From: UBA3478 sp964217345
GTDB taxonomy: Bacteria; Bacteroidota; Bacteroidia; Flavobacteriales; Flavobacteriaceae
Length of the DNA: 64,000 bases
NCBI GenBank assembly: GCA_964217345.1
Contig: CAXPJI010000010.1
Coordinates: 58,440-122,439, forward strand
Direction of reading: 5' to 3'
Below the pieces are notes generated by a model. The model was not told the origin of the DNA and ran no database searches. It worked only from the letters and a program-made list of their open reading frames with translations. The translations under genes and the position numbers were made by a program. Each line of letters opens with the position of its first letter. The first letter of the stretch is position 1. Below, piece by piece: positions 7,967 through 16,520 of the stretch.

Positions 7967-9685
7967 TTAGTTGATGGTGAGACTAAATGTTTTTTTATCC
8001 TTATTTCCTAGGAGATCTTCAACTTCAAATTCGAGTGTGTGAACTCCTGGTAGTAATAAAATATCCGATGTATCAAAGGTAAAGCGATTCTCTTTAGGTT
8101 CGTATTCGAATAGAATCCATTGTCCATCAAGATATCCTTCGAAACTCTTAATCCCGGTCTCCTTGTCTTCTGCTTCGATCTCAAGATAGCGGTAACCATT
8201 AATCGCTTGACCTGAGCTGAAGTTTCTCGGGGTAACTACTGGAGCAATAGAGTCATAGGCGAAATGGAAGTCTCCTGTATTTCGAAGGGTAATCGAAAGC
8301 GTATCTGATTCGACTCTGCGAATAAAGTTGGTTCCTTTTTTACCAATTTGTCCAAGGTAGGCATAACTGAGCCAGCTCGGCTTTTGTTTGATTTCCTTTG
8401 CAATAATTTTTAGGAGTAATGGATTTCGAACCAGCACATCCTTAGGTCTAATGGATAGAGTATCTCCGGATAAAAGAAATTCTAGACCTTCAGTACTATA
8501 AATACTATTCTCAACCGCAATTAGCTGAGCTTCTAAAAGTTGATTATTCACACTTTGATTTGTCGTCAAATTGCCAAAAGACATGGCCATCTTTTTCACG
8601 CCTTGAACTCCTTTTGTAGTCCAATGAATTCTTGAGGTATTTCCGGAGTAATCACTGAGTGTTAATTTCCAATCATCTATTTTACCTACCTCTGCTTTAA
8701 ACAGCTCGGTTGATGGACTGTTTTTAAAAAATCCAAGTGGATTACTCGCTTCTTTTGTGGTTAAGAGTACGCGATTATTTGAAGTTTCATAGAATTGATA
8801 ATCAATACTTCTGTTGATCAATGGGTTTTCAGTGAAATTGAATCGATCAATAGTTAGTTCAGAAATCAGACTGTCATTGCGCATGAGCTCCAATCGATAC
8901 CATCCATTCTTATTTGCAGATAGATCAAGCCGGTCGAATGATTGTATTCCAAAACTGTAATACCCCTGAACGTTAATCGTGTCTGTTGCCGAGTAATGGA
9001 TTCGTTCCTTAAGGGTCTTTAAAGCGATCATGGTTCGATTTTCAAAGGTGGTTACCACTTGTGGTTCTTCAGACTCATACAAGTAGAATCCTTGAATAGT
9101 AGGAGGGTCGTTGTCTGCAGCTTCTAAGCCAAATTGAAGAGGATTTATCGGTTCTTCTGATTCCCTATCGCGTACTTCAAAATGTAGGTGTGGCCCAAAC
9201 GAATTCCCCGTATTTCCTGAGTAACCGATAATTTCTCCTTTTTTAACGGGAATTTGAAAGGGTCTTAAATAACGTTGTATCCCATAGGTTTGATGAAGGT
9301 ACTGTTCACCCTTAATGTAACTTTGAATTTTAGGACTAAATCGATTGAGGTGAGCGTAAACGGTGGTTTTGCTTAATTCAGGATGATCTAGGTAAATCAC
9401 TTTGCCATAACTCCCCGTTTCTACTTTAATTCGAGATAAAAAACCATCTTCGACCGCGTATACAGGAAATCCTTCTCTTCCTTGAGTTTTTAGATCTACT
9501 CCCGCATGAAAATGATTGGGTCGTAATTCACCATAGGTCCCTGAATAACGTAATGGAATTTCTAAGGGCGGATGTTCTTTTAAATTCAATTTGGTATCCG
9601 AGTGCAAACTATCTTGCGAATAAGATATTGAAATACAGATAGTTAAAACAAAACTAAAAAGAATTTTTGAAAAAACTCGAGACAT
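7967..9685 (-). CDS. exported M23 family metallopeptidase
   Basis: Lysostaphin/LytM-type peptidase likely to cut peptidoglycan cross-links in the periplasm. After a signal peptide, the zinc motif HxxxD is seen in HFHAGVD (about 58-64) and the second motif HLHFE (about 166-170), with the family segment GYSGNTGNSFGPHLHFEVRD between. A long C-terminal part (about 200-572) is rich in beta strands and not recognised. I use ATG 9685 (MSRVFSKIL...), not the upstream TTG at 9727, because a -7 box ends 2 bases before that TTG and would leave no room for it in the mRNA. Divergent from the coiled-coil/zapA operon. Confidence 0.9.
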   Translation of the reverse strand: MSRVFSKILFSFVLTICISISYSQDSLHSDTKLNLKEHPPLEIPLRYSGTYGELRPNHFHAGVDLKTQGREGFPVYAVEDGFLSRIKVETGSYGKVIYLDHPELSKTTVYAHLNRFSPKIQSYIKGEQYLHQTYGIQRYLRPFQIPVKKGEIIGYSGNTGNSFGPHLHFEVRDRESEEPINPLQFGLEAADNDPPTIQGFYLYESEEPQVVTTFENRTMIALKTLKERIHYSATDTINVQGYYSFGIQSFDRLDLSANKNGWYRLELMRNDSLISELTIDRFNFTENPLINRSIDYQFYETSNNRVLLTTKEASNPLGFFKNSPSTELFKAEVGKIDDWKLTLSDYSGNTSRIHWTTKGVQGVKKMAMSFGNLTTNQSVNNQLLEAQLIAVENSIYSTEGLEFLLSGDTLSIRPKDVLVRNPLLLKIIAKEIKQKPSWLSYAYLGQIGKKGTNFIRRVESDTLSITLRNTGDFHFAYDSIAPVVTPRNFSSGQAINGYRYLEIEAEDKETGIKSFEGYLDGQWILFEYEPKENRFTFDTSDILLLPGVHTLEFEVEDLLGNKDKKTFSLTIN

Positions 9686-9728
9686 ACTCACGAATAAAGG
9701 TGTTATTACCAAAAAATACAAATCCAAT

Positions 9729-9736
9729 CAAAGTTA
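9729..9736 (-). promoter_or_regulatory. -7 promoter box for the M23 peptidase operon
   Basis: Minus strand TAACTTTG matches TAnnTTTG exactly. The predicted transcription start (around 9724) leaves a leader of about 40 bases before ATG 9685 and rules out the upstream TTG as start. Confidence 0.5.
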
Positions 9737-9740
9737 AATA

Positions 9741-9771
9741 TTGCTTTGCCAACGATACTTGATTACCTTTG
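9741..9771 (+). promoter_or_regulatory. -33/-7 promoter for the coiled-coil-zapA operon
   Basis: TTG at 9741-9743, a 20-base spacer, then TACCTTTG at 9764-9771, agreeing with Bacteroidetes TTTG-N19/20-TAnnTTTG. ATG follows 19 bases later at 9791. It is back to back with the M23 promoter. Confidence 0.6.
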
Positions 9772-9790
9772 TTAAAATCGCCTGTACTTT

Positions 9791-10078
9791 ATGAATACCT
9801 TTTTTGAAACATTGGGTGCGGTTGAGGATAGAGTTCAATCATTAATTGAGCGTCTCAACTACCAGCGATCAGAAAATCAGGCTTTAAGGTTAGAAATTGA
9901 GCAATTGAAAAGATCGCTTCTTGTCAAGGAAGAAGCCCTTGGGATTTCTCAGAAGAAACTACAAGAAGCCAATAGAAGTGCAAGTGATGAGGGTAATCCT
10001 TTAGACAAAACAGACGTAGAAAATAAAATTGATCGTCTAGTCAAAGAAATACAGTCGTGTATAGACACACTTGATTAA
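9791..10078 (+). CDS. small coiled-coil protein upstream of zapA
   Basis: 95 residues, almost entirely predicted coiled coil (residues about 8-60, heptads through RVQSLIERLNYQRSENQALRL and later EALGISQKKLQEAN), then a short tail with VENKIDRLVKEIQSCIDTLD. It has no enzyme motif. It directly precedes zapA, and this pair is conserved in Bacteroidota; a role at the division ring similar to ZapB or another FtsZ-ring helper is inference from context and shape. It has its own good promoter and is the first gene of the unit that leads into the 6S RNA and rny. Confidence 0.75.
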   Translation: MNTFFETLGAVEDRVQSLIERLNYQRSENQALRLEIEQLKRSLLVKEEALGISQKKLQEANRSASDEGNPLDKTDVENKIDRLVKEIQSCIDTLD

Positions 10079-10091
10079 TACAAAAAGTGCG

Positions 10092-10382
10092 ATGAGCGAA
10101 AAGCAAAAAATAAAAGTATCTATTGCCGATCGGGTTTATCCACTTTCAATAGCTGCTTCGCAAGAAGAAGGTCTAAGACAGGCCGCGAATAGCGTGCAGC
10201 AAATGGTAAAGGAGTTCGAAAAGAGCTACGCAGTTAGTGATAAGCAAGATGTATTGGCCATGTGCGCTTTACAGTTTGCTAATTCCTCAAATCAGCGATC
10301 AGGTCTTCAACAACAAATCAACGACAGTATTTCTCGTCTAAATTTACTTGTACAAACCATTGATTCTGAACTGAATCAGTAG
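10092..10382 (+). CDS. zapA: cell division protein ZapA
   Basis: FtsZ-binding protein that bundles protofilaments at midcell. The sequence has the ZapA layout: an N-terminal beta part (KIKVSIADRVYPLSI), the segment QEEGLRQAANSVQQMVKEF, and a C-terminal helix for dimerisation. Length 96 fits. I use ATG 10092 (MSEKQKIK...) since the earlier ATG at 10071 lies inside the preceding gene and adds residues not usual in the family. Fourteen bases separate it from the coiled-coil gene. The 6S RNA follows directly, an order also seen in E. coli (zapA-ssrS). Confidence 0.9.
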   Translation: MSEKQKIKVSIADRVYPLSIAASQEEGLRQAANSVQQMVKEFEKSYAVSDKQDVLAMCALQFANSSNQRSGLQQQINDSISRLNLLVQTIDSELNQ

Positions 10383-10394
10383 TGATAACTGAGT

Positions 10395-10562
10395 AAGATT
10401 ACCCGCATTGTTTATTTTTTGACAAACTCAACGAAGATTAATTTCTAAAGAGTGATGACCTATTGCACGATCGTGCTCGCGAGTCCGAGATTTTCAAGTA
10501 GTAGGATAGCTCTAAACTTGTACTTAACGGAGTTTGTACAAAACCTTCAATGCGGGTTTTAT
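10395..10562 (+). ncRNA. ssrS: 6S RNA (6S-Flavo type), SsrS
   Basis: The 197-base gap between zapA and rny holds an RNA with a closing stem ACCCGCATTG (10401-10410) pairing perfectly with CAATGCGGGT (10548-10557). Inside, CAAACTC near 10424 can pair with GAGTTTG near 10531, TTGTAC/GTACAA forms an alternative hairpin on the 3' side, and a palindrome GCACGATCGTGC makes an apical hairpin. A long rod with an open centre and length of about 165 fit 6S RNA, which binds housekeeping RNA polymerase by mimicking an open promoter. The position after zapA supports it. The ends are estimated; I see no own promoter, so it may be cut from the zapA transcript. Confidence 0.8.
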
Positions 10563-10579
10563 TAATATAAACTAAGACC

Positions 10580-12151
10580 ATGGATTCAATGATAAATGTG
10601 ATAATTGGTGCGGTAGCGGGCTTATTAGCTAGTTATGCGATTACCATATTACTTCAAAAACGCAAAGGAGCGGCAGCCCTTGTTAGTGCTCAAAAGGAGG
10701 CTAAATCAATTTTAAAGGAGGCTGAAAAGGATGCGGAACAAATTAAAAAAGATAAGATTTTTCAAGCCAAAGAGAAATTCTTAGAACTAAAAGCAGAACA
10801 TGAAAAAGTCATTTTAGCTAAGGACAAGAAAATGGCCGAGGCTGAAAAACGCATTCGTGATAAGGAATCACAAGTAGGTTCTGAGCTTAAGAAAAATCGA
10901 GTGCTTAACGAGCAATTGGAGAAAGAATTAAAGGAGATTGAAGGTCGAATAGAGCGAATAGAACGCAAAGAGCAAGAGATCGAAAAAATGCACCAAAACC
11001 AGGTGAAGCAACTCGAAGTGATTTCTGGACTATCCGCAGATGACGCTAAGGCCGAATTGGTAAACTCACTTAAGGATCAAGCGAAGACTGACGCCATGGC
11101 ATTCATTCAAAATTCTGTTGAAGAAGCTAAGATGACAGCTCAACAAGAGGCGCGCAAAGTGGTTATTAAAACGATTCAGCGAATTGGAACCGAAGAAGCC
11201 GTTGAAAATTGCGTTTCTGTATTTAATCTTGAATCAGATGACGTGAAGGGTAGAATAATTGGTAGAGAAGGTAGAAACATCCGTGCTATTGAGGCAGCAA
11301 CTGGAGTTGAGATCATTGTTGATGATACTCCTGAGGCAATTATTCTTTCGTGTTTTGACAGTGTACGTCGAGAGATTGCACGATTGTCACTGCACCGTTT
11401 AGTGACCGATGGTCGAATTCACCCAGCACGTATTGAAGAGGTTGTGAAGAAAACAGAATCTCAGATTAATGAAGAGATTGTTGAAATTGGTAAACGTACC
11501 GTAATCGACTTAGGTATTCATGGGCTACATCCAGAACTCATCAAGGCGGTCGGGAGAATGAAGTATCGTTCCTCTTACGGTCAAAATCTATTACAACACT
11601 CCAGAGAAGTTGCCAAGCTTTGTGGCGTAATGGCGGCTGAATTGGGACTCAACCCGAAATTAGCTAAGCGTGCTGGTCTACTTCATGACATTGGAAAGGT
11701 TCCAATGGCCGAGGTTGATATCGAAACTCCACACGCGATTTTGGGTATGCAATGGGCTGAAAAGTATGGTGAGAATAAAGAAGTTTGTAATGCTATTGGT
11801 GCCCACCACGATGAAATTGAAATGACGAGTTTACTATCTCCAATTATTCAAGTATGTGATGCCATATCAGGTGCTAGACCGGGTGCAAGAAGACAAGTCT
11901 TAGACAGTTACATTCAACGATTAAAAGATCTCGAAGATGCTGCGTTAGGATTTAAAGGTGTTGAAAAGGCTTATGCTATTCAAGCGGGAAGAGAGTTGCG
12001 AGTGATTGTAGGCAGTGAAAAAGTAAGCGATGATAAAGCAGCAGAACTTTCTTTTGAACTTTCGCAAAAAATTCAGACTGAAATGACCTATCCAGGTCAA
12101 GTAAAGGTTACTGTTATTCGTGAAACTAGATCAGTGAATATTGCGAAGTAG
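10580..12151 (+). CDS. rny: ribonuclease Y
   Basis: Membrane-anchored endoribonuclease that begins mRNA decay. Domains in order: one N-terminal membrane span (about 5-24), a long charged coiled coil (about 30-190), a KH RNA-binding domain with GRIIGREGRNIRAIE (about 220-235), and an HD domain with LLHDIGK (about 369-375) and AHHDE further on. Length 523 is typical. It starts 18 bases after the 6S RNA, and transcription ends at the hairpin at 12173. Confident. Confidence 0.96.
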   Translation: MDSMINVIIGAVAGLLASYAITILLQKRKGAAALVSAQKEAKSILKEAEKDAEQIKKDKIFQAKEKFLELKAEHEKVILAKDKKMAEAEKRIRDKESQVGSELKKNRVLNEQLEKELKEIEGRIERIERKEQEIEKMHQNQVKQLEVISGLSADDAKAELVNSLKDQAKTDAMAFIQNSVEEAKMTAQQEARKVVIKTIQRIGTEEAVENCVSVFNLESDDVKGRIIGREGRNIRAIEAATGVEIIVDDTPEAIILSCFDSVRREIARLSLHRLVTDGRIHPARIEEVVKKTESQINEEIVEIGKRTVIDLGIHGLHPELIKAVGRMKYRSSYGQNLLQHSREVAKLCGVMAAELGLNPKLAKRAGLLHDIGKVPMAEVDIETPHAILGMQWAEKYGENKEVCNAIGAHHDEIEMTSLLSPIIQVCDAISGARPGARRQVLDSYIQRLKDLEDAALGFKGVEKAYAIQAGRELRVIVGSEKVSDDKAAELSFELSQKIQTEMTYPGQVKVTVIRETRSVNIAK

Positions 12152-12172
12152 AACGATTACTTACTTAAATAG

Positions 12173-12204
12173 AAAAGGGGCTCTGAATGGAGCCCCTTTT
12201 TTAT
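12173..12204. terminator. bidirectional intrinsic terminator between rny and the DUF349 gene
   Basis: Stem GGGGCTC (12177-12183) pairs with GAGCCCC (12190-12196) around a six-base loop, flanked by AAAA on the left and TTTTTT on the right. The genes converge here, and the A and T tracts allow termination in both directions. Confidence 0.85.
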
Positions 12205-12211
12205 TTTAATA

Positions 12212-13804
12212 TTAGTCCTCTGATTTCTCTTCTTTGCCTTCTGTATGTTCTTCGGCCGCTGCAGCTTCATCTTGTTCTTTTTGAAGCTTATTGCGCTCTA
12301 CATTGAGTTTTTTAAGCTGTTCTTGCAGCTTGTTCAGTTCTAACTTCTTCTTTTCAATATTTTTTAGAACAGAGGCAATAAGGGGGTTGCTTGTATCATC
12401 GCTATTGAAGAACTCGAGGTTGTTTTCAAGCTGACGAATTTCGGCAATAATCTCCTCTATCTGTTTTTTCAAATGAGAACGTTCATTGAACACCTTATCT
12501 AAAGGGTTTTGCTGTTGTTTAGATACTTTAGCATTGCCATGTAATCGATCAAAATAATGATTGCAAGTTGCTTTAAAGGTTTTCCAGAGTGGATCACCAA
12601 TCTTTCGAGGAACAGGCCCTACCGCTTTCCAGTCTTTTTGTAAGGCTATGAATAAAGGGGTTGTTTCATCGAAATTATCCGAATCTTTTAGTGACTCTGC
12701 CTTTGCAATGAGTTCCTTTTTTTGAGCAATTCGATCCTTTTGTTCTTTTTTATGGTTCTTGTAAAAATCGTTTTTAGCTTTAGAAAATTGACCAAATTGC
12801 TTCTTTAACTCGGCTATCAATGGCTTTTGAAGCGAATAGGGTACCCCTTCTATTTGGTAAAACGATTCTCTAATAGAAATTAGTTTTTTAAATTGAGATT
12901 GTATGCCTTGGTGTGAAGTAGCAATAGTGGCCGATTCACGTTTAAAATCCTCTAAAAGTTCTTTTTTTTGGGTGAGACGCGTTTGAATTTCTTCGTCTCT
13001 CCTTTTTTGAAACTCTTGTCTCTTATCGTGCATTACCTTAGTTGCGTTGCTAAAACGTTCCCATATACCTGCACGATGTTCTTTGCTTACAGGACCTAGT
13101 TCCTCTTTCCAAATACGATGAAGTTGTTGTAGTTCATTGTAAGCCTGTTGAAAATCAGCTTCGTTGATTAAGGCTTCTGCTCGTTCTACGATTTTAATCT
13201 TTTCATCGTAATTATGTTTGAAATCTTTGTCTCGAAGTTCACGATTTAAGTCTAGAAAATCATAAAAGCGTTCTACGTGATGGTGATAGTTTGCCCAGAG
13301 ATTATCGTTTTCAGTTTTAGGAACAGGGCCAGTTTCTCTCCACTTAGTTTGCAAATCCCTAAATTGAGAGAAGGTTGTATTAATATTTTCTTCGGTAGAA
13401 ATTAACGATTTGATTTCTTCTATAATTTCTTGTTTCGTTTGAAGGTTCTGTTGAATTTGTCTTTCAAAGTTGACTCGAAAAGCTTCTTTCTTTTGCCTGT
13501 ATTCCCGATAAAGCTCTTGAAAATCTTTAGCACTTTTCGATTGAAAGTGAAAATCGATTTCATTTCCGCCATTTGCTAGGAAAGCCGCTTTTTCCTTTTC
13601 CTGTACCTCTTTAAGTTTAGTATCGAACACACGTTTAATTTGAGAAACATGCTTTCCGATTTTCTCCACAGGAGCGTTTATTAACAGACGCTGTAATTCT
13701 CCAACTAGATTATCTGGTTCTAGGTGGTTGTAGCTATCTGGTTTAAGCTCAATTAACTCAAATGCTAAGGTTGTTTTCTCTGCAGACTGATCCTGATTTT
13801 CCAT
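12212..13804 (-). CDS. DUF349 repeat protein
   Basis: 530 residues, highly charged and helical, built of about five DUF349 repeats of roughly 70-75 residues; the signature W-[K/R]-x-x-G-P-V is seen as WRETGPVPK, WKEELGPVS and WKAVGPVPR. The C-terminus is a coiled coil (about 455-520) with an acidic tail. The molecular role is unknown; proteins of this class occur across Bacteroidota. I use ATG 13804 (MENQDQ...), since a perfect -7 box at 13829-13836 overlaps the upstream TTG at 13831 and excludes it. Confidence 0.85.
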   Translation of the reverse strand: MENQDQSAEKTTLAFELIELKPDSYNHLEPDNLVGELQRLLINAPVEKIGKHVSQIKRVFDTKLKEVQEKEKAAFLANGGNEIDFHFQSKSAKDFQELYREYRQKKEAFRVNFERQIQQNLQTKQEIIEEIKSLISTEENINTTFSQFRDLQTKWRETGPVPKTENDNLWANYHHHVERFYDFLDLNRELRDKDFKHNYDEKIKIVERAEALINEADFQQAYNELQQLHRIWKEELGPVSKEHRAGIWERFSNATKVMHDKRQEFQKRRDEEIQTRLTQKKELLEDFKRESATIATSHQGIQSQFKKLISIRESFYQIEGVPYSLQKPLIAELKKQFGQFSKAKNDFYKNHKKEQKDRIAQKKELIAKAESLKDSDNFDETTPLFIALQKDWKAVGPVPRKIGDPLWKTFKATCNHYFDRLHGNAKVSKQQQNPLDKVFNERSHLKKQIEEIIAEIRQLENNLEFFNSDDTSNPLIASVLKNIEKKKLELNKLQEQLKKLNVERNKLQKEQDEAAAAEEHTEGKEEKSED

Positions 13805-13828
13805 ACCCGTTTCTCTTAGGTTCTTAAG

Positions 13829-13836
13829 CAAAGTTA
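13829..13836 (-). promoter_or_regulatory. -7 promoter box for the DUF349 gene
   Basis: Minus-strand TAACTTTG is an exact TAnnTTTG match, 24 bases before ATG 13804. It decides the start codon, because the in-frame TTG at 13831 lies within the box. Confidence 0.5.
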
Positions 13837-13853
13837 AACAAATGCTTATGCAC

Positions 13854-14603
13854 TCAAAGGGAATTCCATATTTCCCATGATTTTTCGGCTTGCCATTTTA
13901 ACATCATTGCTCCATTACAAATTCTACTACCGCGAGCTTCACCTTCTTTGAGAAAAGCTGTTTTTTCTGGTCGATAAACTAAATCAAAGAGGTAGTGCTT
14001 AGAATTTAGGTGATGGTATGGAATGCTTGGCTTTTGATCTACATTGGGATGGGTTCCAAGAGGCGTACAATTGATAATGATTTGGTGACCTTCAATGAGT
14101 TCTTCATCTAACTCATCATAGGTGAAATCAATTTCACCATTCGATTGTCTTCCTATTTTGGTGACTCTGATTTTCATTGATTCTAACGCGTAAATCACTG
14201 CTTTTGCAGCGCCTCCATTTGCTCCCAGAACAATTGCATTTTGATCTTCTGCACTAAGTAAGGGTTTGAATGAGGTTGAGAAACCATAGGTGTCCGTATT
14301 GTATCCTACTCGTTTATTATTTTCGATATGGATACAATTTACAGCCCCAATTTCAGTGGCTTCGGGGCTTAATAAATCGAGATGTGCAATAATCTCCTGT
14401 TTAAAGGGTATGGTGACATTACATCCAATTAGGTTCTTGGTTTCCCAAACTTTTTCTAGCTCTTCAAGACTTTGAAGATCAAAGTTTTGATAGTGGTGAG
14501 GGAGGTTTAAATATTCAAACTTTTCTTTAAAAAAAGCCCTAGAAAAGGAGTACTCAATATTTCTCCCGATCAGTCCAAAATTAAGTATTTCTGTACCTTC
14601 CAT
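13854..14603 (-). CDS. aroE: shikimate dehydrogenase
   Basis: Reduces 3-dehydroshikimate to shikimate with NADPH in aromatic amino acid synthesis. The N-terminal substrate domain has FGLIGRNIEYSFSRAFF (the shikimate-binding S-x-S pattern) and GCNVTIPFKQEI with the catalytic Lys; GYNTDTYGF holds the Asp; the nucleotide-binding GANGGAAKAV is near residue 118. Length 249 is typical of Bacteroidota. Start ATG 14603 is chosen over 14624 because family members begin a few residues before FGLIG. It overlaps the DUF368 gene upstream by 23 bases. Confidence 0.93.
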   Translation of the reverse strand: MEGTEILNFGLIGRNIEYSFSRAFFKEKFEYLNLPHHYQNFDLQSLEELEKVWETKNLIGCNVTIPFKQEIIAHLDLLSPEATEIGAVNCIHIENNKRVGYNTDTYGFSTSFKPLLSAEDQNAIVLGANGGAAKAVIYALESMKIRVTKIGRQSNGEIDFTYDELDEELIEGHQIIINCTPLGTHPNVDQKPSIPYHHLNSKHYLFDLVYRPEKTAFLKEGEARGSRICNGAMMLKWQAEKSWEIWNSL

Positions 14604-15594
14604 AATATTCGATGGAATATACAATAAGAAATCCGGTCACCATAAATACCATGGCAAGTATTGATTCTGAAGTTGACCAATCCGGCCAATATCTAGAATA
14701 ATTACTCACAATTTTGTGACCATTACTATCCACGAGGTACTGTCCAGTCTTAGAAAGTTTATAAATAGCCTTTTTCCATGGCCAAACCACGGGTATTGAA
14801 CCAATAATAAATCCTAGAATAATTGAAGTAGTTAATTTTCTAAATTTCTTCAAAACATAAACGAGCAAATGAGAAAGGGACACTAAACCGGCAATGGAGC
14901 CAAGTGTAAATACGGCTAACACCTTAAGAAGTCTAATGTTTTCAGGTTCTTGCATCAATTGAAAATTTCCTTTGATCAGATAACCAAAACTCAGATATAG
15001 TGCATTCACTGAATCGACCAATAATAACACGTAGTTTCCTAGTAGAATAAGAAGAAATGATCCAGAAAGCCCGGGTAGGGTCATTCCAGTAACGCTAATC
15101 ATACCACACAGGAATACAAAGAGTAAATGGTCATTGGGTGCGATTGGAGGGATAAAGGCTAGCATAATACCTATGATTCCACCCGATCCTATTCCCCAAA
15201 GAATCTCGGTTGACCATTTATCAAACTGTTTTGCAATAAAATGTACAGACCCTAAGATCATACCGAAAAAACAAGACCAAACCCATATTTCGTAATGAGT
15301 AATCAAGTAATCTAGCGCTTGCGCAACACTGAAATAACTGATTAACATTCCCATTATTAGTAAACTGAGGAATTTACCATTGACGTGTCGAAAGAAATTT
15401 TTCAGATCTCCTTTGAATATTAGGGAAGCCGCCTTTCCATTAAATTGCTTCAGGGAGTAGATAAATTCTTCGTAAAACCCACCTACATAAGCGATAATTC
15501 CTCCTGAAACCCCAGGCACTTTGTTAGCAGCACCCATTAGCATTCCTTTGAAGACCAATGCAATAAGATCAAATAAGGAACGTTTTTTCTTCAA
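14581..15594 (-). CDS. DUF368 polyisoprenyl-phosphate transporter, copy 1
   Basis: Membrane protein of the DUF368 (PopT) family, which is reported to return undecaprenyl phosphate, the lipid carrier for wall and O-antigen units, to the cytoplasmic leaflet. The hallmark repeat is visible twice: GMLMGAANKVPGVSGGIIAYVGG near the N-terminus and GMTLPGLSGSFLLILLGNY in the middle, the two inverted halves. About eight to nine spans, 337 residues. The start is TTG (15594), since an in-frame TAA lies just upstream. Nineteen bases separate it from copy 2; it has an extra loop near residues 285-310 (TGQYLVDSNGHKI) that copy 2 lacks. Confidence 0.87.
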   Translation of the reverse strand: MKKKRSLFDLIALVFKGMLMGAANKVPGVSGGIIAYVGGFYEEFIYSLKQFNGKAASLIFKGDLKNFFRHVNGKFLSLLIMGMLISYFSVAQALDYLITHYEIWVWSCFFGMILGSVHFIAKQFDKWSTEILWGIGSGGIIGIMLAFIPPIAPNDHLLFVFLCGMISVTGMTLPGLSGSFLLILLGNYVLLLVDSVNALYLSFGYLIKGNFQLMQEPENIRLLKVLAVFTLGSIAGLVSLSHLLVYVLKKFRKLTTSIILGFIIGSIPVVWPWKKAIYKLSKTGQYLVDSNGHKIVSNYSRYWPDWSTSESILAMVFMVTGFLIVYSIEYYGRYRNT

Positions 15595-15613
15595 AGCAGT
15601 ATGGTTTTACAAT

Positions 15614-16492
15614 CTAGTTTGTGTTCTCCAACTTTGAAGCCTTCTCTAATCCTATGATCAAGAATAGACCTAAAAGCGATAGTAAGATCGCTAGTAGTTG
15701 GTCACTATCTAAACCTAAACTGGGAAGATATAGACTGCCACTAGCATTGTCTTTCCATGGCCAAACCGCAGGGATAGATCCTGCTATAAAACCAGTCATT
15801 AATGCTAATGTTGTGTTAGGGTACCTATGAAAAAACCATTTCAGAATTCGGGCGAAGGAAAGTAATCCAATAATCGCTCCGGCTCCGACCACTGCAATGG
15901 TCTTAAGATCTCTTTGATGAACGGCTTGAAGGATAGGCTCATAACTCCCTAATATCACTAGTATGAACGATCCAGAAATACCTGGTAAGATCATCGCACA
16001 AATCGCTAGTGCGCCTGAAAGAAAGAGGTAAGGAAGGGTTGAAGTATCTTCTCCTACAGGTAAAAAACCAACACCTGCGGCTAATAACACACCTAATAAA
16101 CCAGCAATAATTACTAAACTTCGTTTACCCTTTATCTGTTTCACCATCAGCAAAATACTACCTAGAATAAGACCAAGAAAGAAGCTCCAAATTAAGATAG
16201 GATGAAATTCTAATAAGTAGCTAATTCCCTTTGCTAAGGTTAATACACTTGCGAAAATCCCTGCAAATAGGGTAATTAGAAATTTTAAATGAATTTTTTC
16301 GGCAACAAAGGCGAATCCTTTATTGGATAGTTCGCTGAGCAGGCTAGGTTTAATATTGCTAATGGCGTCTAGAAGTTTGGGATAGATACCACTAATAAGA
16401 GCTATTGTACCACCTGATACTCCAGGTACTACATCGGCAGCACCCATAGCCATACCTTTCAAAAAGAGTGCAAGTGATTTTTTAAGATTCAT
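15614..16492 (-). CDS. DUF368 polyisoprenyl-phosphate transporter, copy 2
   Basis: Second DUF368 protein in tandem with copy 1. It shows GMAMGAADVVPGVSGGTIALISG near residues 13-35 and the matching half CAMILPGISGSFILVILGSYEPIL. Here the first motif keeps the usual Asp-Val-Val-Pro form, while copy 1 has Asn-Lys-Val-Pro. Length 292 is the normal family size. The two proteins are clearly diverged paralogues, not a recent duplication. Co-transcribed with copy 1 and aroE. Role by family: lipid-carrier recycling. Confidence 0.88.
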   Translation of the reverse strand: MNLKKSLALFLKGMAMGAADVVPGVSGGTIALISGIYPKLLDAISNIKPSLLSELSNKGFAFVAEKIHLKFLITLFAGIFASVLTLAKGISYLLEFHPILIWSFFLGLILGSILLMVKQIKGKRSLVIIAGLLGVLLAAGVGFLPVGEDTSTLPYLFLSGALAICAMILPGISGSFILVILGSYEPILQAVHQRDLKTIAVVGAGAIIGLLSFARILKWFFHRYPNTTLALMTGFIAGSIPAVWPWKDNASGSLYLPSLGLDSDQLLAILLSLLGLFLIIGLEKASKLENTN

Positions 16493-16520
16493 AAGCTTAT
16501 GCTTTGTGAACTAAGGTACT

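Noticed and set aside
14581..16492. Tandem DUF368 genes considered as an assembly duplication
   Set aside because: The two proteins differ along their whole length, including in the hallmark motif and length.
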